64,000 bases of DNA from Bidens hawaiensis (lineage: Eukaryota; Streptophyta; Magnoliopsida; Asterales; Asteraceae), in the NCBI GenBank assembly GCA_021521415.1, contig JAIQDT010010136.1:1-64000 (forward strand), given 5' to 3'. The position numbers were made by a program, and so were the translations under genes. A model generated the notes under the pieces. It ran no database searches. It worked only from the letters and a program-made list of their open reading frames with translations, and was not told the DNA's origin. Positions 10,863 through 21,619 of the stretch are shown here, one piece after another. Within the stretch, counting starts at the first letter, position 1. Each line of letters begins with the position of its first letter.

Positions 10863-11440
10863 TTTCTTTTTTTTAATTATGTTTTTTTTTTATTTTTTTC
10901 TTTAGTTATGTTTTTTAATATTTTTAGTTATGTATTTTTTTAGTTATGTTTTTTTTATTTCTTTATTAATTTTAATGCATTTTCATTTAATTATTTAAAT
11001 AAATTGGTTTTTATTTGATTAGTTTAATTATAAAAAAAATAATAAAAAAAAGACATTGTGGGCCCAACTTGTAGACCCTACACCATTACACCCCAAAAAC
11101 AAATTTCCACTCCATGCAGACTGGGCGTCACGTGTCACAATTCGCCCCCAATTGTAGCCCCTCCACTACACATAGCCTAAAAGGAAAGTTATTTTAGTGG
11201 ATGGAGATGAGTGTGATGGTGAGTAACCCGTCGGTGATCCAAATTAGTTGTTAGAAAAAAAAAACATATTACATTTACTCAGGAATCATCGATTAATAAT
11301 ATCAAATATATTTTTAATTTACCTCTTTAATGAGAATTTTTTAAATATGCTTCAACAATAACTAAAATCTTTATTCTAGTTAATGTCCGAATCAAATTCT
11401 TTATACTTTCAACATACATATGTATTTAATACAAGGTATC

Positions 11441-11872
11441 TGAAGAGGTAGGTCCCAGCAGAGCCCAGTTGGACCCGCAAGACTCACCTCAAAGAGGGAC
11501 GTCTGCGCAGTTGAACCCGCAATACTCACCTTCAACAGGGACGTCTGCGCAAAGGCTAAACTCGCAAGACTCACCTTGAAGAGAGACGTCTGCGCAGAAA
11601 CCAACTGGATCCGCAGGACCCACCATGCTCAGAGACGTGACGTCCTTACGCGCAGTACGCAAGCTGTTCCCGCAGGAAAAGCCTCCCAATGGTCGACGTA
11701 CTCCGCCTGTTCCCGCAGCAACGGATACTAGCCATCAGGGAAGGCTACCCGCACAGCAAGGCTACACGCACAAGGCACTTAACTCTTAAATAATTCAGTA
11801 ATGTCACCTGAAGAAGGAGTGAGCAAGCCGGGAACATTCCCACACAAAGCCGGGAAAACTCCCGCCCAAATG
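11441..11872 (+). repeat. Truncated LTR of Tat-lineage family A
   Basis: Begins TGAAGAGGTAGGTCCCAGC like the complete LTRs, then follows them for about 430 bp to CCCGCCCAAATG, where homology stops. The outer part contains three diverged copies of a ~55-bp unit ending GACGTCTGCGCA, where other copies have one or two. No partner terminus or TSD is visible, so this is a truncated remnant. Confidence 0.82.
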
Positions 11873-12187
11873 TGTTGTCGCTGAAGCTATACTCCGAATT
11901 CATCCAGTAAAATTGTATCATGCAGTGTTGACTGAATGTTGATTGGACACTCGCTAAAGCCACTGTTGAAGCCGCATGTGCCTGTTGTGGTTTAGGCGAG
12001 CGGTGACTTCAACAAATTATCTGTTTTTTTAATATAACATAATAATATAACTTGAAAACTAATTTATATAATAAAAAAACATTAAACATTCTAATAACAT
12101 AAAAATGCAAATTAAAAAAATTAAACATCCTAAAAAAGTACAAATTAAAAAAATTAAAAATTTAAGAATAAAAATACAAATTTATTT
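11873..12187. other. No gene seen; AT-rich spacer
   Basis: No ORF or terminus recognised. The stretch 12040-12180 is A-rich and rich in AAATTAAAAAA words. Confidence 0.5.
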
Positions 12188-13027
12188 TCAATCTCCGTCG
12201 CCTCCAGCTCTTCGTCTTATTTCTTTATCTGCTCTGATTTTCTCAAGAACAAGCGCTTGTTCTTTTTCGAATACCGATCGATGCATGTGGTCGAGGTTGC
12301 TAAAGTCCTTGGTAAAGTCTAACTTCTTAAATATGTCTTTTGAAACTTTCACCCCGGCTGCCGCCTCAATACTATTCGATATTTTGTGTAAATCTTCGAC
12401 AAATGTCGGAACAACCTCGGTAGTTGTGGTTGATCTTTTTCCCTGGCCCCTTCCGAGTGTTCAACGCTGAACTTGTGGTTGATCTTCTTGCCTAGACACG
12501 TTAGGTTGATCCCAACATTATAATCCGAGCTACAAGATGAGACATATGCACTAGACGGACGAAGTAGTTTTCGTACGCTTTGGCATTGAGCCACCATCAA
12601 TGTCTGGTGTAACTAACTCGATCCATTTCGAGCACGACTTGAGTATTTGCCACAACTCGTCCTCATCCCACGTTTTTACTGTTTCGTACTTGTTGAACAC
12701 TCCGGCTTTCCACTCGCCGCATGTGAATCTTTAGGCTTGAATCTTTAGCTTCGGATATTTCAACCCACACAGGACACAAAGCCTTTTTCTCATTTTTTGT
12801 CCAATGAGTTGTTTTTGTTTTTGGAACGACTTCTTCGGCCGCTTAGCTCGAGCCTCCCGCCCCTCATTTGTTCTTCTTTTTTGGGCTCGTTTGTCCTTAG
12901 TGGCCTAGGTACTAACCTCTTGTGTCTACAAAACAAAAAAGTTGAGAGACGGTGGTGGCATTTTACTCAAGTTTTGTTCCATCTCGATAGCGGCAAACAC
13001 GTTATCATCGTCTTGACTAAAAGACAT
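12188..13027 (-). pseudogene. Decayed Harbinger-type Myb/SANT-like gene
   Basis: Minus-strand relic. From a candidate start at 13025-13027 the pieces are MSFSQDDDNVFAAIE, a basic linker, HWTKNEEKALCPVWVEISE (~12785; a SANT helix like that of the gene at 9494), an internal deletion through most of the Myb domain, then TWDEDELWQILKSCSKWIEL (~12680), and a C-terminal helical region ending RRRAGGDGD with a stop at 12188-12190. Several stops and shifts interrupt it. Its product differs clearly from that at 9494-10862, so it derives from another Harbinger lineage. No inverted repeats could be found around it. Confidence 0.6.
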
Positions 13028-13445
13028 TTACGGTCGATAACAACCACCCCATGGTTCCATACTTTAAAAAATTGTAGATGAGAATATGAAATATATAACT
13101 TTTGAAATAGTGTAGAGACTGTTGGTAATTTTTTAAATTAGTGGCGGGGTTTATATCGGTAAAAAAGATTTTTTTTATTTTGTTTTACCCACGCCAACGG
13201 TCTTATTCACAATCCCCATACCACGGTTGCTTTATCCCCGGCTCGTGGCCGCTTGCTTGCGAGACCGGTGGCGGCGAGACATTGTGGTGTTCGCGACTGG
13301 CCGCTCACGGTGGCGATGAAGAGACCGCAACAGATAGTCTTAAGATTATAAGTTCATGTGGCGTCTTTTGTAATTGGTCCTTGTCTCTTGCTAGTTGTCT
13401 TCTTTTATAAAATCATTCATTATTAAAAAAACAAGTTTTATTAAT
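13028..13445. other. No gene seen
   Basis: Spacer with a moderately GC-rich block at 13190-13330. It may be the worn 5' flank of the Harbinger relic. Short ORFs here show no family resemblance. Confidence 0.45.
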
Positions 13446-13845
13446 ATGAGGCAGGGCCGGCATCGAAAAGACGGAAAAAAAAAATTGGGTCAAAGGCGAA
13501 CTTTTTTTTTGAGCCTCAAGCAAAGGAAACATTTTGTTGGGTTTAAAAAATTTAATTATAAATTGATTTATTTGATTATTATTTAAGTTGTGTAAAAAAC
13601 TTTTGTATAAAAATAAGCTTAAAATTGTCTCAAATAAGACTAGAACCTACAACCTTTTGGTTAGATGTCATACTCCTTTACCATTAGACCAAGCTAGTGG
13701 TTATGTAATTGCATGTGTTGAAACATTAATTATACACATGTTTCTGATAAAAATACATATAATTGTTTTTTGAAAAAAAAAATAATTTCGGGCCTAGCGG
13801 GGTGTCGGGCATGTGGCCGTCGACTACACTGCCATGCCTCAAAGA
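13446..13845 (+). repeat. Dispersed repeat with tRNA-like segment, copy 1 of an inverted pair
   Basis: Diverged copy of the sequence at 14344-14730 in opposite orientation. Shared landmarks are GGGCCGGC-type and GGCATGTGGCCGTC ends and a central segment whose complement reads AGCTTGGTCTAATGGTAAAG, then GGTTGTAGGTTCTAGTC about 30 bases later. Those two words resemble the A and B boxes of a tRNA promoter. It may be a tRNA-derived short element or a fragment of a larger one; no poly(A) tail or TSD was identified. Confidence 0.5.
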
Positions 13846-14343
13846 CCACCTTAATACGAGGTTACGAAGAAATGAATGCATTGTCCATGGTTGGGTAAGC
13901 AGTCATTTACACAAATAGAGAAGCACCCACGTGAAGAATTGAAATGGCAAGTCTTTGCATGCAAGGATCGTCCAGACCAACAACATAACCTCCATCTCCC
14001 TATGTCCAATTAGACACAACACACTGCCCAACTTTGTCAAGCATCCATACTCCATAGACCCCTACTTCCACACCTCCCCATGAAACTTGTGATTTGGCTA
14101 AAGTCACTGAATCGCTGCATGAAACATGAAAGCTTGGATTACTTTCTTTGAAAAGATATTTAGTTGGTAAACACATGAGATGCGATTCCCACTTTAATAG
14201 TGTGATTTGAGTATAGAATAGGAGGTTAATGATTCAATTCGTATAGTATACAATATTTTCTTTTAACAGCCAACAAACAGAATTGTCTAAGTACTTCGTA
14301 CGAGGTGACCCCAACGGCAAAAGGACACTGCCAGCTGGCCCAG
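13846..14343. other. No gene seen; spacer between inverted repeat copies
   Basis: Unstructured sequence between the two arms of the inverted pair. Confidence 0.5.
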
Positions 14344-14730
14344 GGGCGGCCCTTAAGGGTGGAAGGGTGGTTGACGGCCACATGCTCGACACCTCACTAG
14401 ACCTGAAACTTTTTGTAAAAAAAATTATATTTATTTTTATTAAATACAATATGTATATTTAATATTTAAACTCAATTGCATAACCACTAGCTTGGTCTAA
14501 TGTCAAAAGGGTAGTACTCTCAACTAAATGGTTATGGGTTCTAGTCTCATTTTAGACATGTTTAATCTTATTTTTATACAAAAGTTTTTTACACTACACA
14601 AATTATAATCAAGTAAACTCATATAAAAATTAAATTACTTAAACCGAACAAAATACGTCTTTTACTTAAGGCAAAAAAAAATGTCGCATTCGGCCCAAAA
14701 CTTTTTTTTTTCTTTCTCGGAGCCGACCTT
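14344..14730 (-). repeat. Dispersed repeat with tRNA-like segment, copy 2 (inverted)
   Basis: Reverse-oriented partner of 13446-13845. The tRNA-like words are on the plus strand here: AGCTTGGTCTAATGTCAAAA near 14489 and GGTTATGGGTTCTAGTCTC near 14531. Several indels separate the two copies, so the pairing is old. Confidence 0.5.
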
Positions 14731-15194
14731 GAGCTGGCCCAACCCAGCCGCATAGAGCCCTTAAGCGCCTCCAAGTTATCTCCAATTCCGGGGAAAACCC
14801 AACCACTCGAAGGTCTACTGGTGGTAAAACCCGAACGTCCTCATGATCGAACTGGATATCACAAAGATCTCAGTCTTATGGGTGTGCAAGAAACCGAAAA
14901 AAAAAACAATCCGGATGAATCCTTGACTCTTGATGAACCCTAACTCGGTTGCATCTCGTGTGTGTCTCCATATGAACACTAACTCGGTTACATCTCACAT
15001 CACCACAACCTATAATGTCTAACCATGACATGTTTATAAAGGACTAACCTAACTTGCTATTAAAGACATTACCTATTATAATTGCAATACAATTAGGAAA
15101 CATAACGTAATTAGGAAATATACCAACTATGACCTACTTGTCAGTATCGGTCCCTCAAGTTCACCGACTTGTGACTTAAAGTCTGAAATTACTT

Positions 15195-15494
15195 TCAACA
15201 ATCACCCCCTAATTTCAGACTCAAAATAGGTGGCTCTTCACCTCCGAGCATGTCTTTTTTGCCCTGTTTGATTTGACCTATGAACTTGACCTTCACGGTT
15301 TTCACAACCATCTTGGTCTTTTTCATCTCGGTTTTGACTTCACGGAACTCCTCTTGATCCATGACTGTGTTCTTTCGGCTCTCCCGAACTCGACTACCTC
15401 TGTGACCCTGTCCCCGACCATTCCCTCGGTCGTATGAACTCGCATAACCACTCCTTTGGATGCAATCCCGGTCATCTAATCGAGCGAACACCAA
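15195..15494 (-). other. Short ORF of unknown function inside the copia-like element
   Basis: 99 codons on the minus strand, basic and Gly/Arg-rich at first (YDRGNGRGQGHRGSR), then Lys/Val-rich, ending at the putative polypurine tract. I do not recognise a family. It could be the tail of a degenerate polyprotein or a chance frame. Confidence 0.25.
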
Positions 15495-15819
15495 TCTTCC
15501 TTGATCTTCTTATGTTCCCGAATCAAAACACGAGCACATCCTTCAAATCAAAACCTTGGCCAAAACATAAATCGTTGTAACACGTATCAAAACGAACTCC
15601 CTTTGCTCCGGTCCGTTGGAACAACTACTCAGCCAAATCAACTGTAACATCCCGAAATTTCCAAAATGATATTAATTATATTACTTAATAATAGAGGGAA
15701 AGTTGACTCGGGTTCGGGAAATAAATAATAGAGTAGGATTTGGTATGAGTCGGGCTAGTGTTAGATTAATTGAGATGGGTTAAATGAGAATGAGCCTTAG
15801 GTCCATGGGCTTTAAGGGA

Positions 15820-15827
15820 TATAAATA
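15820..15827 (+). promoter_or_regulatory. TATA box of the solo LTR
   Basis: TATAAATA within GGGATATAAATATCCCC, about 80 bp before an adenine/cytosine-rich leader. Expected place for LTR transcription initiation; inferred from sequence only. Confidence 0.45.
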
Positions 15828-16323
15828 TCCCCTAAACCACCATAAAACCCTAAACCTCATCTCTTTCCATTCTAATCTCTACACATTCAAAACACACACA
15901 CCATAAACGAGCAGAATCCGAGAGAGAGTAAACGTTAGTTGGTGCTAGATCGTCGTGACGAACCAAAGCAACAAGACCAGCTCGTGTTCGTAAGTTCGAC
16001 TCGTTCAAGGTACGTTTACGGTTAGAAATCGTTCGTATAGGTTCGGTTTGATTTGAGAAATGGTAGATCTGAGTTTGTATGGTAAAAACGAATCCAATAA
16101 AGCTAAACTTACTGAAAATGGTTATGATTTGATGGGTTAATCGATTGATAAAAAGGACCCGTAACCTATATGACTAAATCGCACCCTCTAAACATCGATG
16201 TTAGGTCGATTTGATAGTTGGGGTTTGTAGGCGCTGGTCAGACGATTCCATGGGTACCTAAATCGAGTTATTTGGTTAAGGAACGAAGGATTTAAGAGCG
16301 AACAGAACCTGCAGACGACAACT

Positions 16324-16530
16324 TCGCCTGCAAGATAAGTTCGCCTGATGAACTTCGCCTGCAAGCTAAGTTCGCCTGATGAACTTCGCCTAAAGCTAAG
16401 TTCGCCTAAGGTTTAACTTCGCCTAAAGCTAAGTTCGCCTGATGAACTTCGCCTAAAGCTAAGTTCGCCTAAGGTTTAACTTCGCCTAAAGCTAAGTTCG
16501 CCTAAGGTTTAACTTCGCCTAAAGTTAAGT
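16324..16530 (+). repeat. Tandem repeat AACTTCGCCTAAAGCTAAGTTCGCCT
   Basis: About seven copies of a ~26-30-bp unit alternating AACTTCGCCT and AAGTTCGCCT, in the 5' half of the solo LTR. Spacing is variable through GATG, AAGCT and AAGGTTT linkers. Confidence 0.85.
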
Positions 16531-17274
16531 TTGCTTAGAAAATAAATTAAAAACCTAATGGAAAATGTGTTAAGACAGTTAATGTAAATAAAATTTTTCC
16601 AAGCTGACCTGGCAGCTCGACCCCAGCCAGGGGCTCTGCCCCTTGGACCCTGCTAGGGGCTGCCGCCCCTAGACCCCGCTGCCAGGGGCGCTGCCCCCGG
16701 ACCCCCGTTCGTTGTGGGTAGTAGTTAAGACTGGAAAGATGATATGAGTAGTGATAGTTGTTTGATACGTGTACTTGTTATACAGTCAGCCGTGCACAGC
16801 TGAAGAAAGGGATTACGATTAACGGTGAACGTAACCGTGTTCAGGTGAGTTTCTAGCCCCATTCCTTGTTATGTTTTCGGGGCTGTGTGCATACTCGATG
16901 TGTTGTTAATACATTTATCCTAAGTGATAAGTGTATGTCATATATGATATGTGTGATAGATATGAATGATTGTTTGTCGGTACGCGAACGATCTTCGGAT
17001 ATTGCGCGTACTGTCAGGTTAAAAATAAAGGTACGAATATTATATATCGAAGATGTATGAATATTTCAAATGAATACTTGTCGGGGCGTGAACGATCTTC
17101 GGATATTGCACGTAACGACAAGGGGTATGGTTGTTAAATGAATGAGGTAAGGAATGCCTAGAGTGTTCTTATATTATAATGTAAGTATGTGTATATAGGT
17201 ACACGAATGGCATGTGAGTTCTACGTTCGACATAGTAAGTTAGGATGGCAAATCCCTCTAGCTTCTGTCGGACA

Positions 17275-17760
17275 TAGACTCGGCTGGTGATGGCGTAGTT
17301 AAGGACTGCGAGCCTTATACGTGAAGTAGATGATATATGTAAACGTAGATAAGGACTGCGAACCTTATACGTAATGTAGATAGGCGTCAGCATAGGAAAG
17401 GACTGTGAACCTTATACGTGCTGTATTTGTAGCATAGGGGAGGACTGCGAACCTCGTACGTGCTATGAATTAGGTTGCAACATAGGGAAGGACTGCGAAC
17501 CTTGTACGTGTTATGGATGTATTTCAGCATAGGAAAGGACTGTGAACCTTATACGTGCTGATTTTGTAGCATAGGGGAGGACTGCGAACCTCGTACGTGC
17601 TATGAATTAGGTTGCAACATAGGGAAGGACTGTGAACCTTGTACGTGTTGTGGATGTACTATGGTATAGGGAAGGACCGCGATCCTTGTACGTACCATAA
17701 ATGGTGAACATAGGTAAGGACTGCAAACCTTGTACGTGTTCACGACCTTGAGTACAGGTA
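17275..17760 (+). repeat. Tandem repeat CATAGG.AAGGACTGCGAACCTTATACGTG
   Basis: Eight to ten diverged copies of a ~55-60-bp unit with the core GGACTGCGAACCT and ACGTG(C/T)T, in the 3' half of the solo LTR. Pairs of copies are more alike (for example those around 17440 and 17575), suggesting higher-order duplication. Confidence 0.8.
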
Positions 17761-18450
17761 TAGACGGTGAACTATGAACGTACTCTCGGTAGACTGAGGT
17801 TAGTGATTGTAGATATGTATGTATGTATGGTAGCAAGTATGTATGTAGAACAGAAGGGTAACTAGTGAAGTATGGATATGTATCTACAGATATGTATGTA
17901 TGTGTATGTATTGTATGGCGTTCGATTAACTAGAACTCACTCAGCGTAGCTGACTTTTAGTATGCACGCAGGTGAGCTGATTATAGAGTTAGCATGAGGA
18001 TGACACACGGCATGGATTGAACGGCTGACATCTGAAGAAAAAAGTAAAGATGTTTTAAATATAAAGTTTTGTGTTATGGTATCAAAGAAAAGATTTAATG
18101 TTTTGTAACAAATGATTGATGTTTTATATTCCGCGAAAAGTTTTAATAAACTCTGATTTGAAGAACTGTGTTTATGAGTAAATCCGACGCTAAAGTAGGG
18201 TCACCGGGTTCGGGGCCTTACATCAACCCCGAACCTCTTTTCAGAACCGAACCCGCTTGCTCACAAAATAAATCAAACCTTGGTTAAAACCTAATTTGTT
18301 TAACCCGAATAAAACTTCACTCCGATTGAACCCGCTCGTCCAATCCAAATAAAAACCAAACAAATAATTAATTAACCAACTTGTTTACCCAAAAAAATAA
18401 ATAAATAAATAAAACCACCTTTCAACTTTAGTGTTATAATCCTCCTTTAA

Positions 18451-18582
18451 TTTTTTTTTTTTTTTTGAATGTTAATGCTTTTCCTCCTACTATTTACAAT
18501 ATACCATCATTGCCAGGAATCGAACCCTGGACCTCTCACCCAAAGGCCAAAGCCTTTACCATCCGACCAAAGTGGAGATGGC
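18451..18582 (-). mobile_element. SINE (tRNA-derived) with poly(A) tail and TSD
   Basis: On the minus strand: head GCCATCTCCACTTTGGTC; box A-like TTGGTCGGATGGTAAAGG; box B GGTTCGATTCC; short body; 16-base A tail (T run 18451-18466 on the plus strand). It is flanked by AATCCTCCTTTAA on both sides (18438-18450 and 18583-18595, extendable by TT), a typical long SINE TSD. It is inserted in the internal region of the copia-like element. About 132 bp, short for a plant SINE but with both polymerase III boxes. Confidence 0.88.
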
Positions 18583-18994
18583 AATCCTCCTTTAATTGCT
18601 AAGAGATTCCGTTTTCTTTTCTTTACTTTCTTTTTTTCGTAACTTGTGAAAGGATCCAAACTCCAACAAATAATCTCACCAATACGAAATCTCCACTTCT
18701 ACAAACAACCAGATCGGAACCCACTGTTACCGAATTGAATTAAAGAACTCCTTTTCTCTTTTTTTACTAGAAACACTAAAACCCACAATCAAGTCTATCG
18801 AACCGCCAAATCACCGGAAGGAAACTTTCCCTTGCAAGCTGCGCGTTCTTAAACGACTTCCAACTTTAACCAGCAACAACTCCGATCAGAACGTTGTTGT
18901 TTCTAAGTTGTTGCCACACGATTAGCCTACTCGTTGATCGCCGATCTCCTCAATCACGGCTTAACCAAACCCTCCTTATCGATTTCTTGAACTT

Positions 18995-19007
18995 GGCTCT
19001 GATACCA
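18995..19007 (-). other. Primer-binding site (initiator Met tRNA) of the copia-like element
   Basis: TGGTATCAGAGCC on the minus strand, the standard Met-tRNA complementary site. It fixes the orientation of this element. Confidence 0.6.
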
Positions 19008-19330
19008 ATTAAAGGCCGAATCGAATTAAACACGAGAATATATTTGGCACAACTCACCAATTTTATTAATCAATAAAATAACTTAAAACTTGATCAATTA
19101 TCTCTTAACCCTTACATGAATTCTTTGGGGTTTATATAGAGGCTCGATTACATTTTGAGTAAAACACAAACTCCTATTTATCTATTAAATAAAATTCTAT
19201 CTCTATCTAATAAATAAAATAGATAATTATCTCTAACCGCAATAATTAAATAATTAATGAGATCGATCCATAAGCTCGAACCGGCCCCACCTTCCCGACC
19301 CATAACTCGGTTCGGGAATTAACTCCAACA

Positions 19331-20611
19331 TGGCGCCGTTATTGAACGCCAATTGGACCCATAACTCTTCTTTTGCTTTTAACAATAGAGAGCTAAAATT
19401 ATTTCTCTCTTTTCCTTGTGATCAACTTAAATTATATGTTAACCTTAACACCCTATCTTAAATACGACGCCTGGCATTCATTATATATTCCTCATTTGTT
19501 GTGTGAGAGAGAGGCTTCTATAATTTATTAAGTGGTTTAATGTGTTGCGAGTGGTGGATAAAAGAATGTAGTTATTTTCATTGTGGCATTAACCTGATAT
19601 TATCGGCAAAGCACGTGTCACGTGTGCACACGCATTGTTTCAATTATTCTTTAATTTTCATTGAGGCATTAACCTGATATTATCCATAACAAAAATACAT
19701 ACAAATGTAACTTAAAATAAAACATATAGTTAAAACAAACCCAAACTTATTTGTTTGTTTCATATTATCATGTAAAGTGACACCTAATATTTCAAGGTCG
19801 TGAGAGTTTAAAAGAGCAAGGAAAAAAGATAAAAAGAAAACTATATATAGTTAAACACCCAAAATCGATTAATTTAGGCAACATGTGCAAAATAAGTGAC
19901 ATCCATGCTGTGTCTTAGGAAATAGGAACCTCTTCAATATGTCCGGATTTCTAGCTCCAGTGCATAATTTTGCTACAAATGATACATGAGGAATATTTTT
20001 ATAGTTGCTCTTCATTCTAATGACAACATATCTATGATTAGTTTATCCTAGATGAAACAGTAGGCATCGGTTCATAGAACCCATAAAAAAGAGATCTATG
20101 TGACGCGATTCACGAAGTACTATTGTGCACCTATGTCACTCGGCTCACACGCAACCCCACCCCGTTATGTCATAGAAGAATTGAGCTTCTTGCTAATTTG
20201 CAAACTAACTGATGAACTTCGAAATTTACTAACACTGTGTATAGTCATAACCTTTCTTGTGGGGTGTTATGCGACACATGTAAATCATATCAACAAGGAA
20301 GAGTTATGATAAAAAAAACGTGTGGTGGTATAAAGTATCATACCCCCCCCCCCCGGCGCAGCCGGACTCTTCAAACAAAGGGCGCAATTTTATAATGCCC
20401 AAGAGCAAAATTGGAGGGGGGAGGTGTTTGGGGCGTTATGGGACAGTGTAGGTCTTTATCACGTCTCACTACGTGTAATCTAACCATTAAGAGGATAATA
20501 GTCTAATACTAAGAAAATGGTTGGTGTTTCTTGTTGACCAACGTCAATTTCCAACCGAAAATGGTTATCATAACTCGGCCAAAAATGGGCGTGAAACATG
20601 TATTGAAATTT
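19331..20611. other. No gene seen; AT-rich intergenic sequence
   Basis: A ~30-bp direct repeat TTCATTG.GGCATTAACCTGAT occurs near 19577 and 19655. A run of C (20343-20355) precedes a GC-rich block up to 20460, with weak inverted ends (CGTG...ATAAAG) that might be an old MITE. No coding signal. Confidence 0.5.
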
Positions 20612-20616
20612 GTTGC

Positions 20617-21614
20617 TGAAGAGGTAGGTCCCAGCAGAGCCCAGTTGGACCCGCAAGACTCACCTTGAAGAGGGACGTCTGCGCAAAGACCAACTGGTTC
20701 CGCAGGACCCACCATGCTCAGAGAGATGAAGACCTTACGCGCATACGCCAGCTGTTCCCGCAGGAAAAGCCTCCCAATGGTGAAGTACCCCGCCTGTTCC
20801 CGCAGCTGTGGATACAAGCCATCAGGGAAGGCTACCCGCACTAATAGCAAGGCTACACGCACAAGGCACTAACTCTCAATAATTCAGTAATGTCACCTGA
20901 AGAAGGAATGAGCAAGGCGGGAATACTCCCGCCCAAATGAGCCAGTCCGTACGCTTCTGGAGGATCTTTTGTACTATACCTGCCAAGGTATGGACAAAAT
21001 AGACAAGATCTGACCAAAGCAGCCCATTAACCAATCACAGGGTGACAGCTCACTGACAACAGTACGACGAGCAGCACGCTCTAGTACTTAATGTCACTAT
21101 CAGCCGCTGCCTACTCACCAACCCTTGTCGTGGCACGTACATAGCCTGCAGTTGGTGGAAAAGGAATAGTACACAGCCGGCCATGTCACTATCAGCCGCT
21201 GCCTACCCACCAACCACCAGCATGGCACGTGCGTAGCCCACAGTTGGTAGAAAATGAATATTATACAGCTGGCTGTACCTGCTTGGAAACCTACCTTCGG
21301 TTATAAATACTCCAACACCTTGGAACGGCAGGGATATCACATATCATCTGATATCTTATCTTATACCATCACATATCTTATCTGCTCTAGCTATTTCTCT
21401 TAATATACATTTACATTCAGAGCAATCTAGTCTGATTCTCACGCCGGAGGGTGGTCACAAGGAGGTACCCCCCTTTCTCAGTGACGAGCTCACGGTGTCT
21501 GTTTTGCAGGTCATCAGAAGAATAACCATCTTTGCCGGACCTAACCCTCGTGAGAAACATCTACTTGACCCTAAGATTATCCGTAATCTGCCGGGATAAC
21601 TTAGTGTTTCTTCA
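20617..21614 (+). repeat. Solo LTR of Tat-lineage family A
   Basis: 998 bp, TGAAGAGGTAGG to GTGTTTCTTCA, closely matching the LTR at 24771-25751 in reverse orientation. The perfect 5-bp TSD GTTGC at 20612-20616 and 21615-21619 shows a complete insertion later reduced to a solo LTR. A TATA box TATAAATA lies at 21302-21309. Confidence 0.93.
21302..21309 (+). promoter_or_regulatory. TATA box of family A LTR
   Basis: TATAAATA about 310 bp before the LTR end, conserved in the other family A LTRs (for example the minus strand near 25060). Expected start of element transcription a few tens of bases downstream. Confidence 0.5.
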
Positions 21615-21619
21615 GTTGC

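Larger units (their letters stand above)
9204..11177 (+). mobile_element. PIF/Harbinger element, non-autonomous (Myb-like gene only)
   Basis: 1974-bp element. The left end reads GGCTGAGTGTAGTGGGCG. The right end in reverse complement reads GGCTATGTGTAGTGGAGG. Both continue into a G-rich GGGGCGA segment. The 3-bp TSD TAA (9201-9203 and 11178-11180) is the TWA type typical of PIF/Harbinger. Inside is only the Myb/SANT-like accessory gene (9494-10862). No DDE nuclease ORF is present, and the 200 bp after the gene is T-rich spacer. Mobilisation would need a transposase supplied from elsewhere. Confidence 0.85.
15643..18222 (+). repeat. Solo LTR (2.58 kb) of a Ty3/gypsy-type element
   Basis: Starts TGTAACATCCCGAAATTTCC and ends GGGGCCTTACA (TG...CA). 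It is flanked on both sides by TCAAC (15638-15642 and 18223-18227), a perfect 5-bp TSD, so the internal region was lost by LTR-LTR recombination. A TATA box lies ~180 bp in (15820-15827), and two tandem arrays lie inside (16324-16530 and 17275-17760). Length and termini resemble the chromovirus LTR at 60079-61978, so a Tekay-like source is likely but not proven. Confidence 0.88.
14885..19330 (-). mobile_element. Eroded copia-like LTR element, host to nested insertions
   Basis: On the minus strand a TGTTGGAGTTAATTCCCG terminus at 19330 leads through ~320 bp with a TATA-like TATATAA to a primer site TGGTATCAGAGCC (19007-18995), complementary to initiator Met tRNA. At the far side a polypurine-like TAGGGGGTGAT (15211-15201) precedes TGTTGAAAGTAATTTC, a plausible 3' LTR running down to about 14885. 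The two putative LTRs are only weakly alike, so pairing them is uncertain. No copia gag or pol is recognisable, only the 99-codon ORF at 15195-15494. A 2.58-kb solo LTR and a SINE are nested in the internal region. Confidence 0.4.

Noticed and set aside
13640..13712. Possible tRNA gene
   Set aside because: A and B box-like words are present but no proper acceptor stem or anticodon loop could be built; treated as part of a dispersed repeat.
20331..20475. Possible MITE around the C run
   Set aside because: Only weak inverted ends and no readable TSD.
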